A stretch of DNA of 64,000 bases, from contig NZ_CP080598.1 in NCBI RefSeq assembly GCF_019598945.1, forward strand, positions 3,162,001 through 3,226,000, given 5' to 3'. The notes below the pieces were generated by a model. It saw only the letters and a list, made by a program, of their open reading frames with translations, ran no database searches and was not told the origin of the DNA. Shown in pieces: positions 45,456 through 55,092 of this stretch (the stretch's first letter is position 1; each line of letters opens with the position of its first letter). Position numbers and translations under genes: made by a program. The stretch comes from Sphaerospermopsis torques-reginae ITEP-024. GTDB lineage: Bacteria; Cyanobacteriota; Cyanobacteriia; Cyanobacteriales; Nostocaceae.

Positions 45456-45748
45456 GTGTAGAGACATTTCATGAAACATCTCTACAATCTATTTTAGCTC
45501 AATGATACCAGCAGCATCAAGAGTAGCTACAGATCCTGGGGGGGATGAAACAAAGAGTAGATTTTTACGGTTGACAGATTTAACGAAAAGTGGTAATTGA
45601 GAGGGATGAAGTGAAGATAGAGAGCGATCGCAAATATATCATCAAGACCTTTATAATTAGTATATCAGTCAATTAATCAATGGAAATTTAGTTGTTATAT
45701 GGATTTACAAAGCATTCGGACAAAATTGATCACAGAAATAAATCTAAT
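45456..45748. repeat. Long direct repeat, copy 2, upstream of the second VapC module
   Basis: Counterpart of 44356-44672; here the antitoxin 5' end it contains is still attached to an intact gene. Confidence 0.82.
45540..45612. repeat. TA-locus direct repeat, copy 3
   Basis: Third copy of the 43400-43475 unit, slightly shortened. Confidence 0.83.
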
Positions 45749-45962
45749 TCCAGATGATAAATTAGAGGAATTATATAAAATTATTCATTATTTTCGACTA
45801 AATGACGAAATATCAAAAACATCACTAGAACAAACTATGGAGTTTGCGGGGTGTTGGAATGATATGTCAGATGAAATGTTTATTGATTTCAATGATGAAA
45901 TAAACACTCGTCGTCAACAGGCATTTTTTGAGAGGAGAGGTGATGAAACCAGCTTTGATTGA
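45699..45962 (+). CDS. Antitoxin beside a broken PIN toxin
   Basis: 87 residues (MDLQSIRTKLITEINLIPDD, KLEELYKIIHYFRLN, then an acidic tail FAGCWNDMSDEMFIDF). This is the common cyanobacterial antitoxin pattern with an N-terminal helix pair and a toxin-binding tail. The frame is intact. Its last 20 bases overlap the start of the disrupted toxin gene. Confidence 0.72.
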   Translation: MDLQSIRTKLITEINLIPDDKLEELYKIIHYFRLNDEISKTSLEQTMEFAGCWNDMSDEMFIDFNDEINTRRQQAFFERRGDETSFD

Positions 45963-46347
45963 TACGAATATTCTATCATTCTTTTTCCGCAATCACAGTC
46001 TGGTAGTTGAGAATTTCCAGTCATATTTAAAAGTTCATTCTCAAATTAATATTAGCATCATTACTTATTATTAAATTGTCAGTGGCTTAAAACATCGTGA
46101 TGCCCAAAAACAATTAACATCATTCTTGAAATTCGTCTCATACCATACAGTTTTACCATTAACTACAAAGTCTACAACAATTTCTGCTGATATTTATGCC
46201 AATTTAAGAAAACAGGGAACACCTGTGGATGATATTGATATTCTGATAGCTGGAGTTGCTATAGCTAATGATTTAATTCTTGTGACTAATAATCTGAAAC
46301 ATTTTCAGAAAATTGCAGGGTTGGAAATTGAAGATTGGAGTCAGTAA
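45943..46347 (+). pseudogene. VapC-type PIN toxin with in-frame stop
   Basis: Starting at ATG 45943 the frame reads MKPALIDTNILSFFFRNHSL through INISIITYY, then TAA at 46072-46074, then continues IVSGLKHRDAQKQLTSFLKF and on to GTPVDDIDILIAGVAIANDL with ILVTNNLKHFQKI. In VapC proteins the position of the stop is normally Glu in the YxEI motif, so a GAA-to-TAA change is likely. All other PIN residues are in place, suggesting recent inactivation. Confidence 0.87.
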
Positions 46348-46427
46348 TTAAGTAGAAGAAACGCGATCGCACCCTTATTTAAGAAATGCGATCGCTTTGT
46401 TAATTAAGAAATTATCATCATGATAAA

Positions 46428-49400
46428 TCAAACCCAACTAACAATAAAGTCCTGGTTAGTGAGATTGAGTCCAGGAGATAGTTGTGCTAATGCTACCTGT
46501 GGACCAGAACCTAAAGCATCAGCATCAAAATAGACAATACCATTACTATTATTATAGATAATGGTATTTGTCCAAGAATTAGAACTTGTACCTATAGAAA
46601 ATACACTGGGAGCTAGAGCATTAGTTACCCCATCTGTCCACACCAGAGAATTAAAGCCAGTTCCAAACAATTCTATCTTGTCTCCTTGTGCCTTAGAAAA
46701 GTCCATGATAGTGTCCATCCCTTCGGAGGGAGAGTTAAACCTGAACTTATCAGCACCAAGCCCACCAGTGAGAATGTCATTTCCACCCAGTCCTAAGAAA
46801 GTGTCATTTCCAGAACCTCCGACTAGGATATTGTTGGTAGGATCTCCTGTTAAGGTTAATGGTCCATCCGTATCATCATTAGTAATAGTTCCCGTGACGG
46901 CTGTAGTTGTACCAATGGTGTAACCTGTTCCTGAAGCCAAAGTTAAAGCCACGGTTTCATTACTTTCCACAGTGGTATCGGCTGTGGGGTCAATAGTCAG
47001 AGTTTTTGTACTACTTCCCGCAGCAAAGGTAATAGTTCCGGTGGTAGCAGTGAAACTGGCTGCACCTATTTGAGTATAGTCATTATTGAATGTGGCTGTA
47101 CCAGCAACGTTGTAGTTAACGGTTAAGGCGTTGGTTGTTGCACCCGTACGGGTGAAGGTGTAAATAAGATTGGTTGTACCATCTTCCGTGACGCTACTGG
47201 GTGATACTGCTAGGGTAATGCTGGGAGAACCAATATCATCATTAGTAATAGTTCCCGTGACGGCTGTAGTTGTACCAATGGTGTAACCTGTTCCTGAAGC
47301 CAAAGTTAAAGCCACGGTTTCATTACTTTCCACAGTGGTATCGGCTGTGGGGTCAATAGTCAGAGTTTTTGTACTACTTCCCGCAGCAAAGGTAATAGTT
47401 CCGGTGGTAGCAGTGAAACTGGCTGCACCTATTTGAGTATAGTCATTATTGAATGTGGCTGTACCAGCAACGTTGTAGTTAACGGTTAAGGCGTTGGTTG
47501 TTGCACCCGTACGGGTGAAGGTGTAAATAAGATTGGTTGTACCATCTTCCGTGACGCTACTGGGTGATACTGCTAGGGTAATGCTGGGAGAACCAATATC
47601 ATCATTAGTAATAGTTCCCGTGACGGCTGTAGTTGTACCAATGGTGTAACCTGTTCCTGAAGCCAAAGTTAAAGCCACGGTTTCATTACTTTCCACAGTG
47701 GTATCGGCTGTGGGGTCAATAGTCAGAGTTTTTGTACTACTTCCCGCGGCAAAGGTAATAGTTCCGGTGGTAGCAGTGAAACTGGCTGCACCTATTTGAG
47801 TATAGTCATTATTGAATGTGGCTGTACCAGCAACGTTGTAGTTAACGGTTAAGGCGTTGGTTGTTGCACCCGTACGGGTGAAGGTGTAAATAAGATTGGT
47901 TGTACCATCTTCCGTGACGCTACTGGGTGATACTGCTAGGGTAATGCTGGGAGAACCAATATCATCATTAGTAATAGTTCCCGTGACGGCTGTAGTTGTA
48001 CCAATGGTGTAACCTGTTCCTGAAGCCAAAGTTAAAGCCACGGTTTCATTACTTTCCACAGTGGTATCGGCTGTGGGGTCAATAGTCAGAGTTTTTGTAC
48101 TACTTCCCGCAGCAACGGTAATAGTTCCGGTGGTAGCAGTGAAACTGGCTGCACCTATTTGAGTATAGTCATTATTGAATGTGGCTGTACCAGCAACGTT
48201 GTAGTTAACGGTTAAGGCGTTGGTTGTTGCATCCGTACGGGTGAAGGTGTAAATAAGATTGGTTGTACCATCTTCAGTGACGCTACTGGGTGATACTGCT
48301 AGGGTAATGGTTGGTAAAACAACATTATTAATTCCCAAATTTGTAGCCGCAACATTAATTAAGGAATCAGGATGAGTTACCGGCAAATCTTGAGTGATTT
48401 CCCAGAAGAACGCACCACCAAGTCCCAGTTGTTTGACATAATCCGTTTTGCCCAGTATTGATTGGTTATTTTCGTAGGTGCTGAACACCCCTGTTTGAGA
48501 ACTATAAATGTAGGGAACTTTGGCGCTATTATCCCAGAAAGATTGATAGCCATTTGTCCCCAATAGATTATAAAGATCCTTATATGTAAGCTCAGAGCTA
48601 CCAGTACCCTGCTGAAACAGCCCATTGTTGCTACCAGCGTTAACTCCAGTCCAGGTGCGCCCATAAAGTGGAATACCCAAGACAATATCTGTAGCTGGAA
48701 CACCAGCACTGAGATAATGTTGAATCGCCCAATTAGTATTGACTTTAGCAGCGTTATAAGTGTTATCATTTGTGCTTTTATACAAAGCTGACTGATGATT
48801 TGTTGTTTGCTCCCAAGGTCCGTGATAGTCATAACTCATGACATTGATAAAGTCCACATAATCGGAAGTTGCTTTCAAATCTTGTGGACTGAAATCGTAA
48901 GGGTTACCCCCATAATCAGATGCAGACAACTGGTAAGGAGAACCAGAAAGGGCTGTAGTGAGAAGATATTGCTTGCCATCATTTTGAGAGGCTTGATTGA
49001 TTTGTTGCCGCAATTGTGATAGCAATTGGATGTAATTATTATCCTCATTTGCTTTAGGATACTCCCAGTCAATATCTAGGCCATCAAATCCATTAGTCTT
49101 CATTAGTTGGATAGCAGACTGAGCAAAGTTTGCCCTAGACTGCACTGTAGCAGCAGCAGAGGAAAAATCTGGTTCTACTGCACCCCCAATGGAAAGGATG
49201 ATTTTCAGGTTGGGATTTTGAGCCTTGATTTGTTGAAGTTTAGCGATGTCACCTGTTCCTGTTCCATCTTGAGGTAGTTGAACAGTACCATTTGAAGTGA
49301 CATCAGCAAAGGAGTAGAACAAATGTGTGAGTTTATTAAACGGAGTATCTACAGGTGTATTGGAGTTAAGATTCCAAGAGCCTATGTATCCACCTACAAT

Positions 49401-49922
49401 ATAATTTGGCAAAACAGATGTATAAGCCTCCATTGCCTGAACCTGCAAAGCCAGAGGTGTTTCAATCGATCCAGTGGCATATTCTAACAGCCAGTCTCCA
49501 CCCAATGCAGCACTACCAGTCAAGTCATCAGATGCCGCTACATCAGCCCCAGTCAACTGACTAATTTGTTGGACAAAAGCTTTACCTACCAATCCCTTCG
49601 CTACATCACAACCATACAGCAGAATGTCTCCTGTAGCGGTAAGAGATTTACCCCACTGTTGCAATTGTGAACTATAACTGTTGAGGTTTGCTGAGTTCAA
49701 AACACTTGAACCAAGTGACAAACTACCCTCTCCACCGTGAGAAATAATCTGAAGGCTATCAATGTCTGTAAGTGCTGCTAATTTATCGGTAATTTGCCTA
49801 ATACCATCCCGTCTGGGGTTAAGAAGGAATACGAGTGAACCAGGTTCGACACCATCAACTAAACTCTGCCAGTCTGCAACGTTGGGATCAATGAAAACAA
49901 CGGTTTTGGTAGATTCTGCCAT
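46428..49922 (-). CDS. Multidomain secreted GH18 chitinase-like protein (DUF4347, GH18, Calx-beta x4, RTX)
   Basis: 1164 residues. Order: DUF4347 (about 8-160; SLQIISHGGEGSLSLG, GDILLYGCDVAKG); GH18 catalytic domain (about 172-530) with the catalytic motif DGLDIDWEYP (280-289; Glu287 as acid), SIGGAVEPDFS and GGAFFWEITQD; four Calx-beta repeats (about 540-1025), each 121 residues starting PSITLAVSPSSVTEDGTTNL; and C-terminal RTX-like calcium-binding repeats (GGSGNDTFLGLGGNDILTGG). GH18 enzymes hydrolyse chitin or peptidoglycan-like glycans. There is no N-terminal signal; export by type I secretion is probable. The four Calx-beta units are nearly identical in DNA at 363-bp spacing. Start ATG 49922. 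Confidence 0.9.
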   Translation of the reverse strand: MAESTKTVVFIDPNVADWQSLVDGVEPGSLVFLLNPRRDGIRQITDKLAALTDIDSLQIISHGGEGSLSLGSSVLNSANLNSYSSQLQQWGKSLTATGDILLYGCDVAKGLVGKAFVQQISQLTGADVAASDDLTGSAALGGDWLLEYATGSIETPLALQVQAMEAYTSVLPNYIVGGYIGSWNLNSNTPVDTPFNKLTHLFYSFADVTSNGTVQLPQDGTGTGDIAKLQQIKAQNPNLKIILSIGGAVEPDFSSAAATVQSRANFAQSAIQLMKTNGFDGLDIDWEYPKANEDNNYIQLLSQLRQQINQASQNDGKQYLLTTALSGSPYQLSASDYGGNPYDFSPQDLKATSDYVDFINVMSYDYHGPWEQTTNHQSALYKSTNDNTYNAAKVNTNWAIQHYLSAGVPATDIVLGIPLYGRTWTGVNAGSNNGLFQQGTGSSELTYKDLYNLLGTNGYQSFWDNSAKVPYIYSSQTGVFSTYENNQSILGKTDYVKQLGLGGAFFWEITQDLPVTHPDSLINVAATNLGINNVVLPTITLAVSPSSVTEDGTTNLIYTFTRTDATTNALTVNYNVAGTATFNNDYTQIGAASFTATTGTITVAAGSSTKTLTIDPTADTTVESNETVALTLASGTGYTIGTTTAVTGTITNDDIGSPSITLAVSPSSVTEDGTTNLIYTFTRTGATTNALTVNYNVAGTATFNNDYTQIGAASFTATTGTITFAAGSSTKTLTIDPTADTTVESNETVALTLASGTGYTIGTTTAVTGTITNDDIGSPSITLAVSPSSVTEDGTTNLIYTFTRTGATTNALTVNYNVAGTATFNNDYTQIGAASFTATTGTITFAAGSSTKTLTIDPTADTTVESNETVALTLASGTGYTIGTTTAVTGTITNDDIGSPSITLAVSPSSVTEDGTTNLIYTFTRTGATTNALTVNYNVAGTATFNNDYTQIGAASFTATTGTITFAAGSSTKTLTIDPTADTTVESNETVALTLASGTGYTIGTTTAVTGTITNDDTDGPLTLTGDPTNNILVGGSGNDTFLGLGGNDILTGGLGADKFRFNSPSEGMDTIMDFSKAQGDKIELFGTGFNSLVWTDGVTNALAPSVFSIGTSSNSWTNTIIYNNSNGIVYFDADALGSGPQVALAQLSPGLNLTNQDFIVSWV
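46868..48310 (-). repeat. Four tandem 363-bp near-identical repeats encoding Calx-beta domains
   Basis: Boundaries repeat exactly every 363 bases (for example CAATATCATC at 47231, 47594 and 47957). Copies differ by only a few bases, so unequal recombination or an assembly collapse could change the copy number. Confidence 0.9.
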
Positions 49923-50503
49923 GAAAATAACCCTGTATTAATTCGTAATCGAATAGTTCATTTCCCAGTCTACTCAACCCTGTACTGACTTCCGTACCGG
50001 GAAATACTGACTTATTTCGACTTTGATCATTTTTAAGATTTAAGCAGCAAAAGCCATATATATCTATACATAGATATCTAATTTGTAAGTATTTAAAAAT
50101 ACATAATAATACCAAAAATAACGTAATATGTACATATAAGTAGTCATGCAAAATAAATTGCACATTTCATTTACCCGTCTTCCTTGTCTGGTAAAGGATA
50201 CAGAGTTTCCAAATAAGAAATTAATTTTGCACAGGTACTTATTATAAATTTAGTATGTTTGTAACAAAACTTTTTCGTTTCACTTAATTTATAGTAAATA
50301 GAATAACTTTACTTAGTAATATTTACGTAAAATAACTAGCTAAATATCGCATAAAAAATAAAATTAATTAAATCTAAATCTTTGTCATCTATCCAAAGAT
50401 GGATTGTAATGAGCAATTAATTCATGAAAAATCTAATCTATAAGGTCTAAAATTGAGCAAAATCTCAGCTAACAACTTCAGTAAATGGCTAAATTACATA
50501 ATT
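49923..50503. other. AT-rich intergenic region containing a MITE
   Basis: Apart from the element at 50139-50239, nothing with coding features is visible. It separates the divergent GH18 and NB-ARC genes. Confidence 0.5.
50139..50239. mobile_element. 101-bp MITE of the TA-type family
   Basis: Left end AGTAGTCATGCAAAATAAAT; right end inverse AGTACCTGTGCAAAATTAAT. TA flanks both sides (50137-50138 and 50240-50241). The ends match 7789-7913; the inner part differs. Confidence 0.8.
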
Positions 50504-51753
50504 ATGTCAAGATCACTCAGGATTCGCCATGACTGTATTGATAAAGCTAAATTAGCTATATATAAGAGCTATCCCCACCAAAGAGCCTTGGCTAATGATA
50601 CAGGATTGTCCTTAACTACGGTTAGCAAATTCCTCACTGGTAAACCTATTGATTATGCAAACTTTGAAGAACTATGTCACAGGTTAAATCTCGACTGGCG
50701 AGAAATTGCTGTAACTAATGAAGATGTAACTTCTACCCCCCCCCGCAATACGTACAAATACGGAAAAAAAAACAGCAATTCCAAGATTGGGGAACGGCGG
50801 TTGATATTTCAGCATTTTATGGACGCACTGAAGAACTGACAAGACTAGAATCATGGATTATACAAGATAGCTGTCGCTTAGTAGCAATAGTAGGTATGGG
50901 AGGAGTTGGTAAAACTACCTTAGTCACCCAACTAGCACAACAAATTCAAGATCAATTTGATTATGTTTTTTGGCGTTCAGTACCTACAACTCCCGACTTT
51001 AATGATATGATCATTGATATGCTGGCTTTTATTTCCCATCATCAGGAAAGTAAATTAGATATCAATCTCCTCATACATTATTTACGTAACCATCGCTGTC
51101 TAATTATCTTGGATAACCTAGAAACAGCTTTAGATGCAGGTGATACCCAATATAATAATTTCCTCCGCATCATTGCAGAAACAAAACATCAAAGTTGTGT
51201 CATGTTCACCAGTCGCTTTAAATCCCCTCCAATCAAATTACTAGAAAATTGGTCATTGTCGGTGCGTTGTTTAAGGTTGCTTGGTTCATCAGAAATAGCC
51301 TTTTCTCTGCTACAATCACAACAATTGCTGGGAACAGAACAGCAAAAGTATCAATTATGTGATTTATATAGTAATAATCCGCTGACAATTCAAATTGTTT
51401 CTCATACAATTATTGACTTATTTGATGGTGATATTGAAACTTTTATAGCACAAAAAACCTTGTTAGTGAGTCAACAAATCAACATTTTACTAGAACAGCA
51501 ATTAAATAGTCTCTCAATATTAGAACAACAAATAATGTACTATTTTGCAACTTATCAGCAGCCAGCAAAAATTAATTATTTAATCAATAAATTACCTCAT
51601 ATTCCCATATCTCATCTTTTCCAATCTATAGAAAATATATCTTCACGTTGTTTAATTGAGAAAACAGCAAGTAAATACACCTTACAACCTGTGATTATAG
51701 AATATGTGCAGAACTATTTTCACAAAAATCTTGACCCGTTTATGAATTTATAG
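50504..51753 (+). pseudogene. HTH-NB-ARC STAND protein gene with a -1 frameshift at an A-run
   Basis: Part 1 (50504-50839) encodes MSRSLRIRHDCIDKAKLAIY with an HTH-like domain (RALANDTGLSLTTVSKFLTG, then KPIDYANFEELCHRLNLDWR), then reaches a stop. In the -1 frame from about 50773 the family sequence continues without loss: QQFQDWGTAVDISAFYGRTE, RLESWIIQDSCRLVAIVGMG, GVGKTTLVTQLAQQ (Walker A) and HRCLIILDNLETAL (Walker B), to 51753. The shift falls on GGA AAA AAA AAC, i.e. a 9-A run (50764-50772) holding the slippery heptamer A AAA AAC. A 9-C run is nearby (about 50736-50744). Relatives usually carry long WD40 or other repeats after NB-ARC; here the frame ends soon after the helical domain, so the 3' end may also be lost. 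Classed as a pseudogene unless recoding occurs. Confidence 0.8.
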
Positions 51754-51922
51754 TAAAAGCAAGCCAATAGTCAAAATATTAATCGTAGGGGTAAAATGAA
51801 ACCCAAGACTTTTCGGATAAGATCCACCCGCCTACGGCGACCCCCTTAAAAAGGGGGTAAAAGAGGGCTAAAGCCCCCTTGTTAAGGGGGGTTGAGCGGA
51901 TCTTCACAGTTTTTAAACCTTA

Positions 51923-52085
51923 GAGGTTGTTTGAAAAGTATTAGATGAAACCGATAATCTCTAGAAACCTAACCCCCCTTCCCCCCTTCCCTACAAGGGA
52001 ATGGGGGTTTCAAAGCCTCTCCCCGCGTCGGGGAGAGGTTTGGAGAGGGGTTTATTTATACATTAAAAACTTTTCAAACATCCTC
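51923..52085. mobile_element. 163-bp MITE, second copy, with 3-bp TTA duplication
   Basis: Almost identical to 15869-16032. Ends GAGGTTGTTTGAAAAGT and its near inverse; TTA directly outside both ends (51920-51922 and 52086-52088). Confidence 0.87.
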
Positions 52086-52088
52086 TTA

Positions 52089-52409
52089 ACCGAACAGTAT
52101 TGAAATGAAACCTTAATGGTTAGGACTTACGCAAAACATAACTAAAGTAGGGGTAAGCTGTTACACAGCTAAATTGTATAATCCTAATCTTCTGAACTCT
52201 TGTGGAACAGGCAAGATGCCTGTTCCACTTATACAAGTTAAATGCACAACAGCTTAATTCATGAATTACCCCTACCCGCGTTACCCCTACCAACGTAAAA
52301 TTCTTAGTCATCTTTAGATGACTTTTGCTATGAGACTGGGAATTCATTCCCAGTCGGGTTATGGTTTTAACGTTAAGTTGAGAAAAATCAGCTTTTACTA
52401 AACCTAAAA
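52089..52409. repeat. Composite of dispersed palindromic repeats
   Basis: TAGGACTTACGCAAAAC (52120-52136) and AATTCATGAATTACCCCTAC (about 52256-52275) belong to the 33049-33141 element family. A hairpin repeat (TGGAACAGGCAAGATGCCTG, then TTCCAC, near 52202-52228) is inserted between its halves. No coding content. Confidence 0.65.
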
Positions 52410-53666
52410 CTAAGGTGCAAGAGCATTACCTCTTAATAAACTACCAATGGTTTTAGCAGTAATCTTCAACTGTGTAATGGGGTTAGCTGGAACAACAGTT
52501 TTATACAAATAGCTATCAAAAGTTAACCGTTGTACATCCAAGTCATCACACATTTCTACAAACGCTTCTCTAGTAGCATCAGAACGGTAGAACACGGTTT
52601 GCAGAATATCCAATACTTTGTAAGTAAGTCCGTATTTCTTATCCCAACGTTTGATGTAAAGTTTCAACTCTTTCTCAGAAGGAATACGCGCACCGTTGTT
52701 AGAAACCTCAACAATGGTTTCTGCACACATCCGGCCAGACTTCGCTGCAAAGTAAATACCTTCACCAGAAGACTTGGTAACATAACCCGCTGCATCACCG
52801 ACTAAAGCAATACGTCCTACTACACGACGAGGACGGGGATGTTCAGGGATGGGGTGAGCTTCTACTTTGATGATTTTACCACCGGCTAATTTTTCCGCAG
52901 CACGGGCGCGAATACCAGCTTGTAATTTCTTGATGTCTCGTTGGTTAACGTGCATTGTGCCAGTACCAACTGCTACGTGATCATATTTGGGGAATACCCA
53001 AGCGTAGAAGTCAGTAGAAACATCATCACCTACATACATTTCCGCTAAGTCATGGTAGTAGGCCATTTTATCTTCAGGAATGCGAATCCGTTCTTGGAAG
53101 GCGATCGCATAATTGTAATCCCCAGCATCCATTTCCTTAGCAATGCGGGAGTTAGCACCATCAGCACCAATAATTAAATCAACTTTTAAAGTTTTAGGTT
53201 CTCCCCTATCACCACCTACGGCATGATCAAAATAATGAATTGTATAGGGATCATTGTTATTGGTGGGTATATCAAGTGCTTGAACTGTACCGTTAATTAA
53301 GTTTGCGCCTAATTTAGCCGCTCGGTTACGGAGAAAACCATCCAGAACCTCACGACGGCACATTCCTATATATTCTTCTTCATTTACCAGATTGATATCT
53401 ACCTCACGATTAGAAGGAGAAATCATTTTCATTTTCCGCACTTGACGGTCAATTATTTCTGGAGGTAGATCAAACTCACTCACCATACACAGAGGAATAG
53501 CACCCCCGCAAGGTTTAGCGTTATCTAGCTTGCGCTCAAATAAATATGTTTCTATCCCGGCTTTTGCTAGTGTCTCAGCAGCGCATGAACCGGCTGGGCC
53601 CGAACCCACAACAGCAACCCGTAATGTCAAAGGTCTACTCCCAATCTTCACATTTACCGAAAGCAT
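52410..53666 (-). CDS. chlP: Geranylgeranyl reductase
   Basis: 418 residues. FAD-binding GxGxxG is near the start (LRVAVVGSGPAGSCAAETLA), with KPCGGAIPLCMVSEFDLPPE, DLIIGADGANSRIAKE and VGRIALVGDAAGYVTKSSGE. It reduces geranylgeranyl diphosphate, or geranylgeranyl-chlorophyll, to the phytyl form for chlorophyll and tocopherol. The frame opens MLSVNVKIGSRPLTLRVAVV; many homologues start at the residue equivalent to T-L-R, so a start about 12 codons later is possible. Monocistronic; the downstream spacer is rich in repeats. Confidence 0.95.
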   Translation of the reverse strand: MLSVNVKIGSRPLTLRVAVVGSGPAGSCAAETLAKAGIETYLFERKLDNAKPCGGAIPLCMVSEFDLPPEIIDRQVRKMKMISPSNREVDINLVNEEEYIGMCRREVLDGFLRNRAAKLGANLINGTVQALDIPTNNNDPYTIHYFDHAVGGDRGEPKTLKVDLIIGADGANSRIAKEMDAGDYNYAIAFQERIRIPEDKMAYYHDLAEMYVGDDVSTDFYAWVFPKYDHVAVGTGTMHVNQRDIKKLQAGIRARAAEKLAGGKIIKVEAHPIPEHPRPRRVVGRIALVGDAAGYVTKSSGEGIYFAAKSGRMCAETIVEVSNNGARIPSEKELKLYIKRWDKKYGLTYKVLDILQTVFYRSDATREAFVEMCDDLDVQRLTFDSYLYKTVVPANPITQLKITAKTIGSLLRGNALAP

Positions 53667-53864
53667 CCTATCATGGAGTTTCGGTTGATATGACGCTCAA
53701 GCTTGAGGTTTTGACATAATTGCAATATTCCTTAACATTTCGTTATAAAAACGCAAGTAAAAATACTCAATCAAGGGTTTATCAGTAGATTTTTGTAAAT
53801 GATAACTACAAAAAATTCTAATATTAACCAAGTTGTTGGTTTTCTGGTTTAGGTTGGTGATTGG

Positions 53865-53950
53865 TGACTGGTTTAACCTCCCTTTCTTCCCCTGCTCCCC
53901 TGCTCCCCTGCTCCCCTGCTCCCTGCTCCCTGCTCCCTGCCTCCTGACTC
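53865..53950. repeat. STRR array (CTGCTCCC)
   Basis: CCCCTGCT repeated about four times, then CCCTGCT twice, upstream of chlP. Confidence 0.85.
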
Positions 53951-54028
53951 TCAATTAAAAATATGATATAAATAAATTACAGTAATCCTACCCGTAAACC
54001 GTAGATTAAACACAGAGGTATAAAACCA

Positions 54029-55045
54029 GTGGGCATCGTAGTAGAAAATGTATCTAAACAGTTCGGCAGCTTTCAGGCTGTAGATCAGGTGAGTCTAGAA
54101 ATCAAAAGTGGTTCACTGGTGGCTTTACTTGGTCCATCTGGATCTGGTAAATCTACTCTGCTGCGTTTAATATCAGGTTTAGAAATGCCAGATAGCGGTA
54201 AAATCATTCTCACGGGTAAAGATGCTACATATCAAAGTGTGCAAGAACGAAATATTGGCTTTGTATTTCAGCATTATGCCTTATTTAAACATTTAACAGT
54301 CAGACAAAATATAGCTTTTGGCTTAGAAATACGTAAAGCACCGAAAAAGAAGATTCAGGGAAAAGTAGAACAACTGTTAGAATTAGTACAATTAAATGGA
54401 TTAGGCGATCGCTATCCTTCTCAACTTTCAGGAGGACAAAGACAAAGAGTAGCCTTAGCCAGAGCTTTAGCTGTAGAACCTAACGTATTATTACTCGATG
54501 AACCATTTGGGGCGTTAGATGCTAAAGTGCGTAAAGACTTACGTGCTTGGTTACGCCGTCTCCATGACGAAGTTCACGTTACCACCGTGTTTGTAACTCA
54601 CGATCAAGAAGAAGCTATGGAAGTTTCTGATGAAATCGTAGTTATGAACAAAGGAAAAGTAGAACAAGTAGGAACACCCGCAGAAATTTATGATCATCCT
54701 GCTTCAGCATTTGTGATGAGTTTCATTGGTCCTGTAAATGTTTTACCGAGTTCTGCCAAGATTTTTCAAAGCAGTGGTTTCGACTCAGCTAACCCAGAAG
54801 TATTTTTGCGTCCCCAAGACGTGATTGTAGAAAGAGTAGCTAATGGTACAACTGCATCTGCTATAGTTAATCGTGTCATTCATTTGGGTTGGGAAATTCA
54901 AGTAGAATTAACCTTAGATGATGGACAAAATTTTACCGCCCATTTAACACGAGAACGCTTTGATGAGTTAAAATTAGAACCACAAGAGCGAGTTTATGTC
55001 AAGCCCAAAGATGCAAAATCCTTCCCGCTTTATTATTCTATTTAA
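54029..55045 (+). CDS. cysA: Sulfate/molybdate-type ABC transporter ATP-binding protein
   Basis: 338 residues. Walker A is [20 protein letters not shown] (34-53), the signature is [20 protein letters not shown], Walker B is [14 protein letters not shown] and the H-loop is [20 protein letters not shown]-like C-terminal region follows ([25 protein letters not shown]). It would energise sulfate import with CysT/CysW and a binding protein; none is adjacent, so it is an orphan here. It starts with GTG 54029. The downstream gene on the same strand is a peptide transporter permease, so shared transcription does not imply a common complex. Confidence 0.88.
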   Translation: MGIVVENVSKQFGSFQAVDQVSLEIKSGSLVALLGPSGSGKSTLLRLISGLEMPDSGKIILTGKDATYQSVQERNIGFVFQHYALFKHLTVRQNIAFGLEIRKAPKKKIQGKVEQLLELVQLNGLGDRYPSQLSGGQRQRVALARALAVEPNVLLLDEPFGALDAKVRKDLRAWLRRLHDEVHVTTVFVTHDQEEAMEVSDEIVVMNKGKVEQVGTPAEIYDHPASAFVMSFIGPVNVLPSSAKIFQSSGFDSANPEVFLRPQDVIVERVANGTTASAIVNRVIHLGWEIQVELTLDDGQNFTAHLTRERFDELKLEPQERVYVKPKDAKSFPLYYSI

Positions 55046-55092
55046 CGTAAGTATCATTCATTGTTTTGTAAATAAGTTTTGTCAAAAAAATT

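Noticed and set aside
47229-48310. 363-bp repeats as possible mobile or phage tandem array
   Set aside because: They are in-frame codons for Calx-beta domains within one long gene.
48377-48832. 151-codon minus-strand frame inside the GH18 gene
   Set aside because: Alternative frame of a region with strong GH18 coding evidence.
49888-50163. 91-codon minus-strand frame upstream of the GH18 gene
   Set aside because: Overlaps the GH18 start out of frame and ends in a MITE; AT-rich random translation.
53697-53954. 85-codon minus-strand frame
   Set aside because: Composed mainly of translated STRR (repeated GAGEQG-like residues) plus AT-rich spacer.
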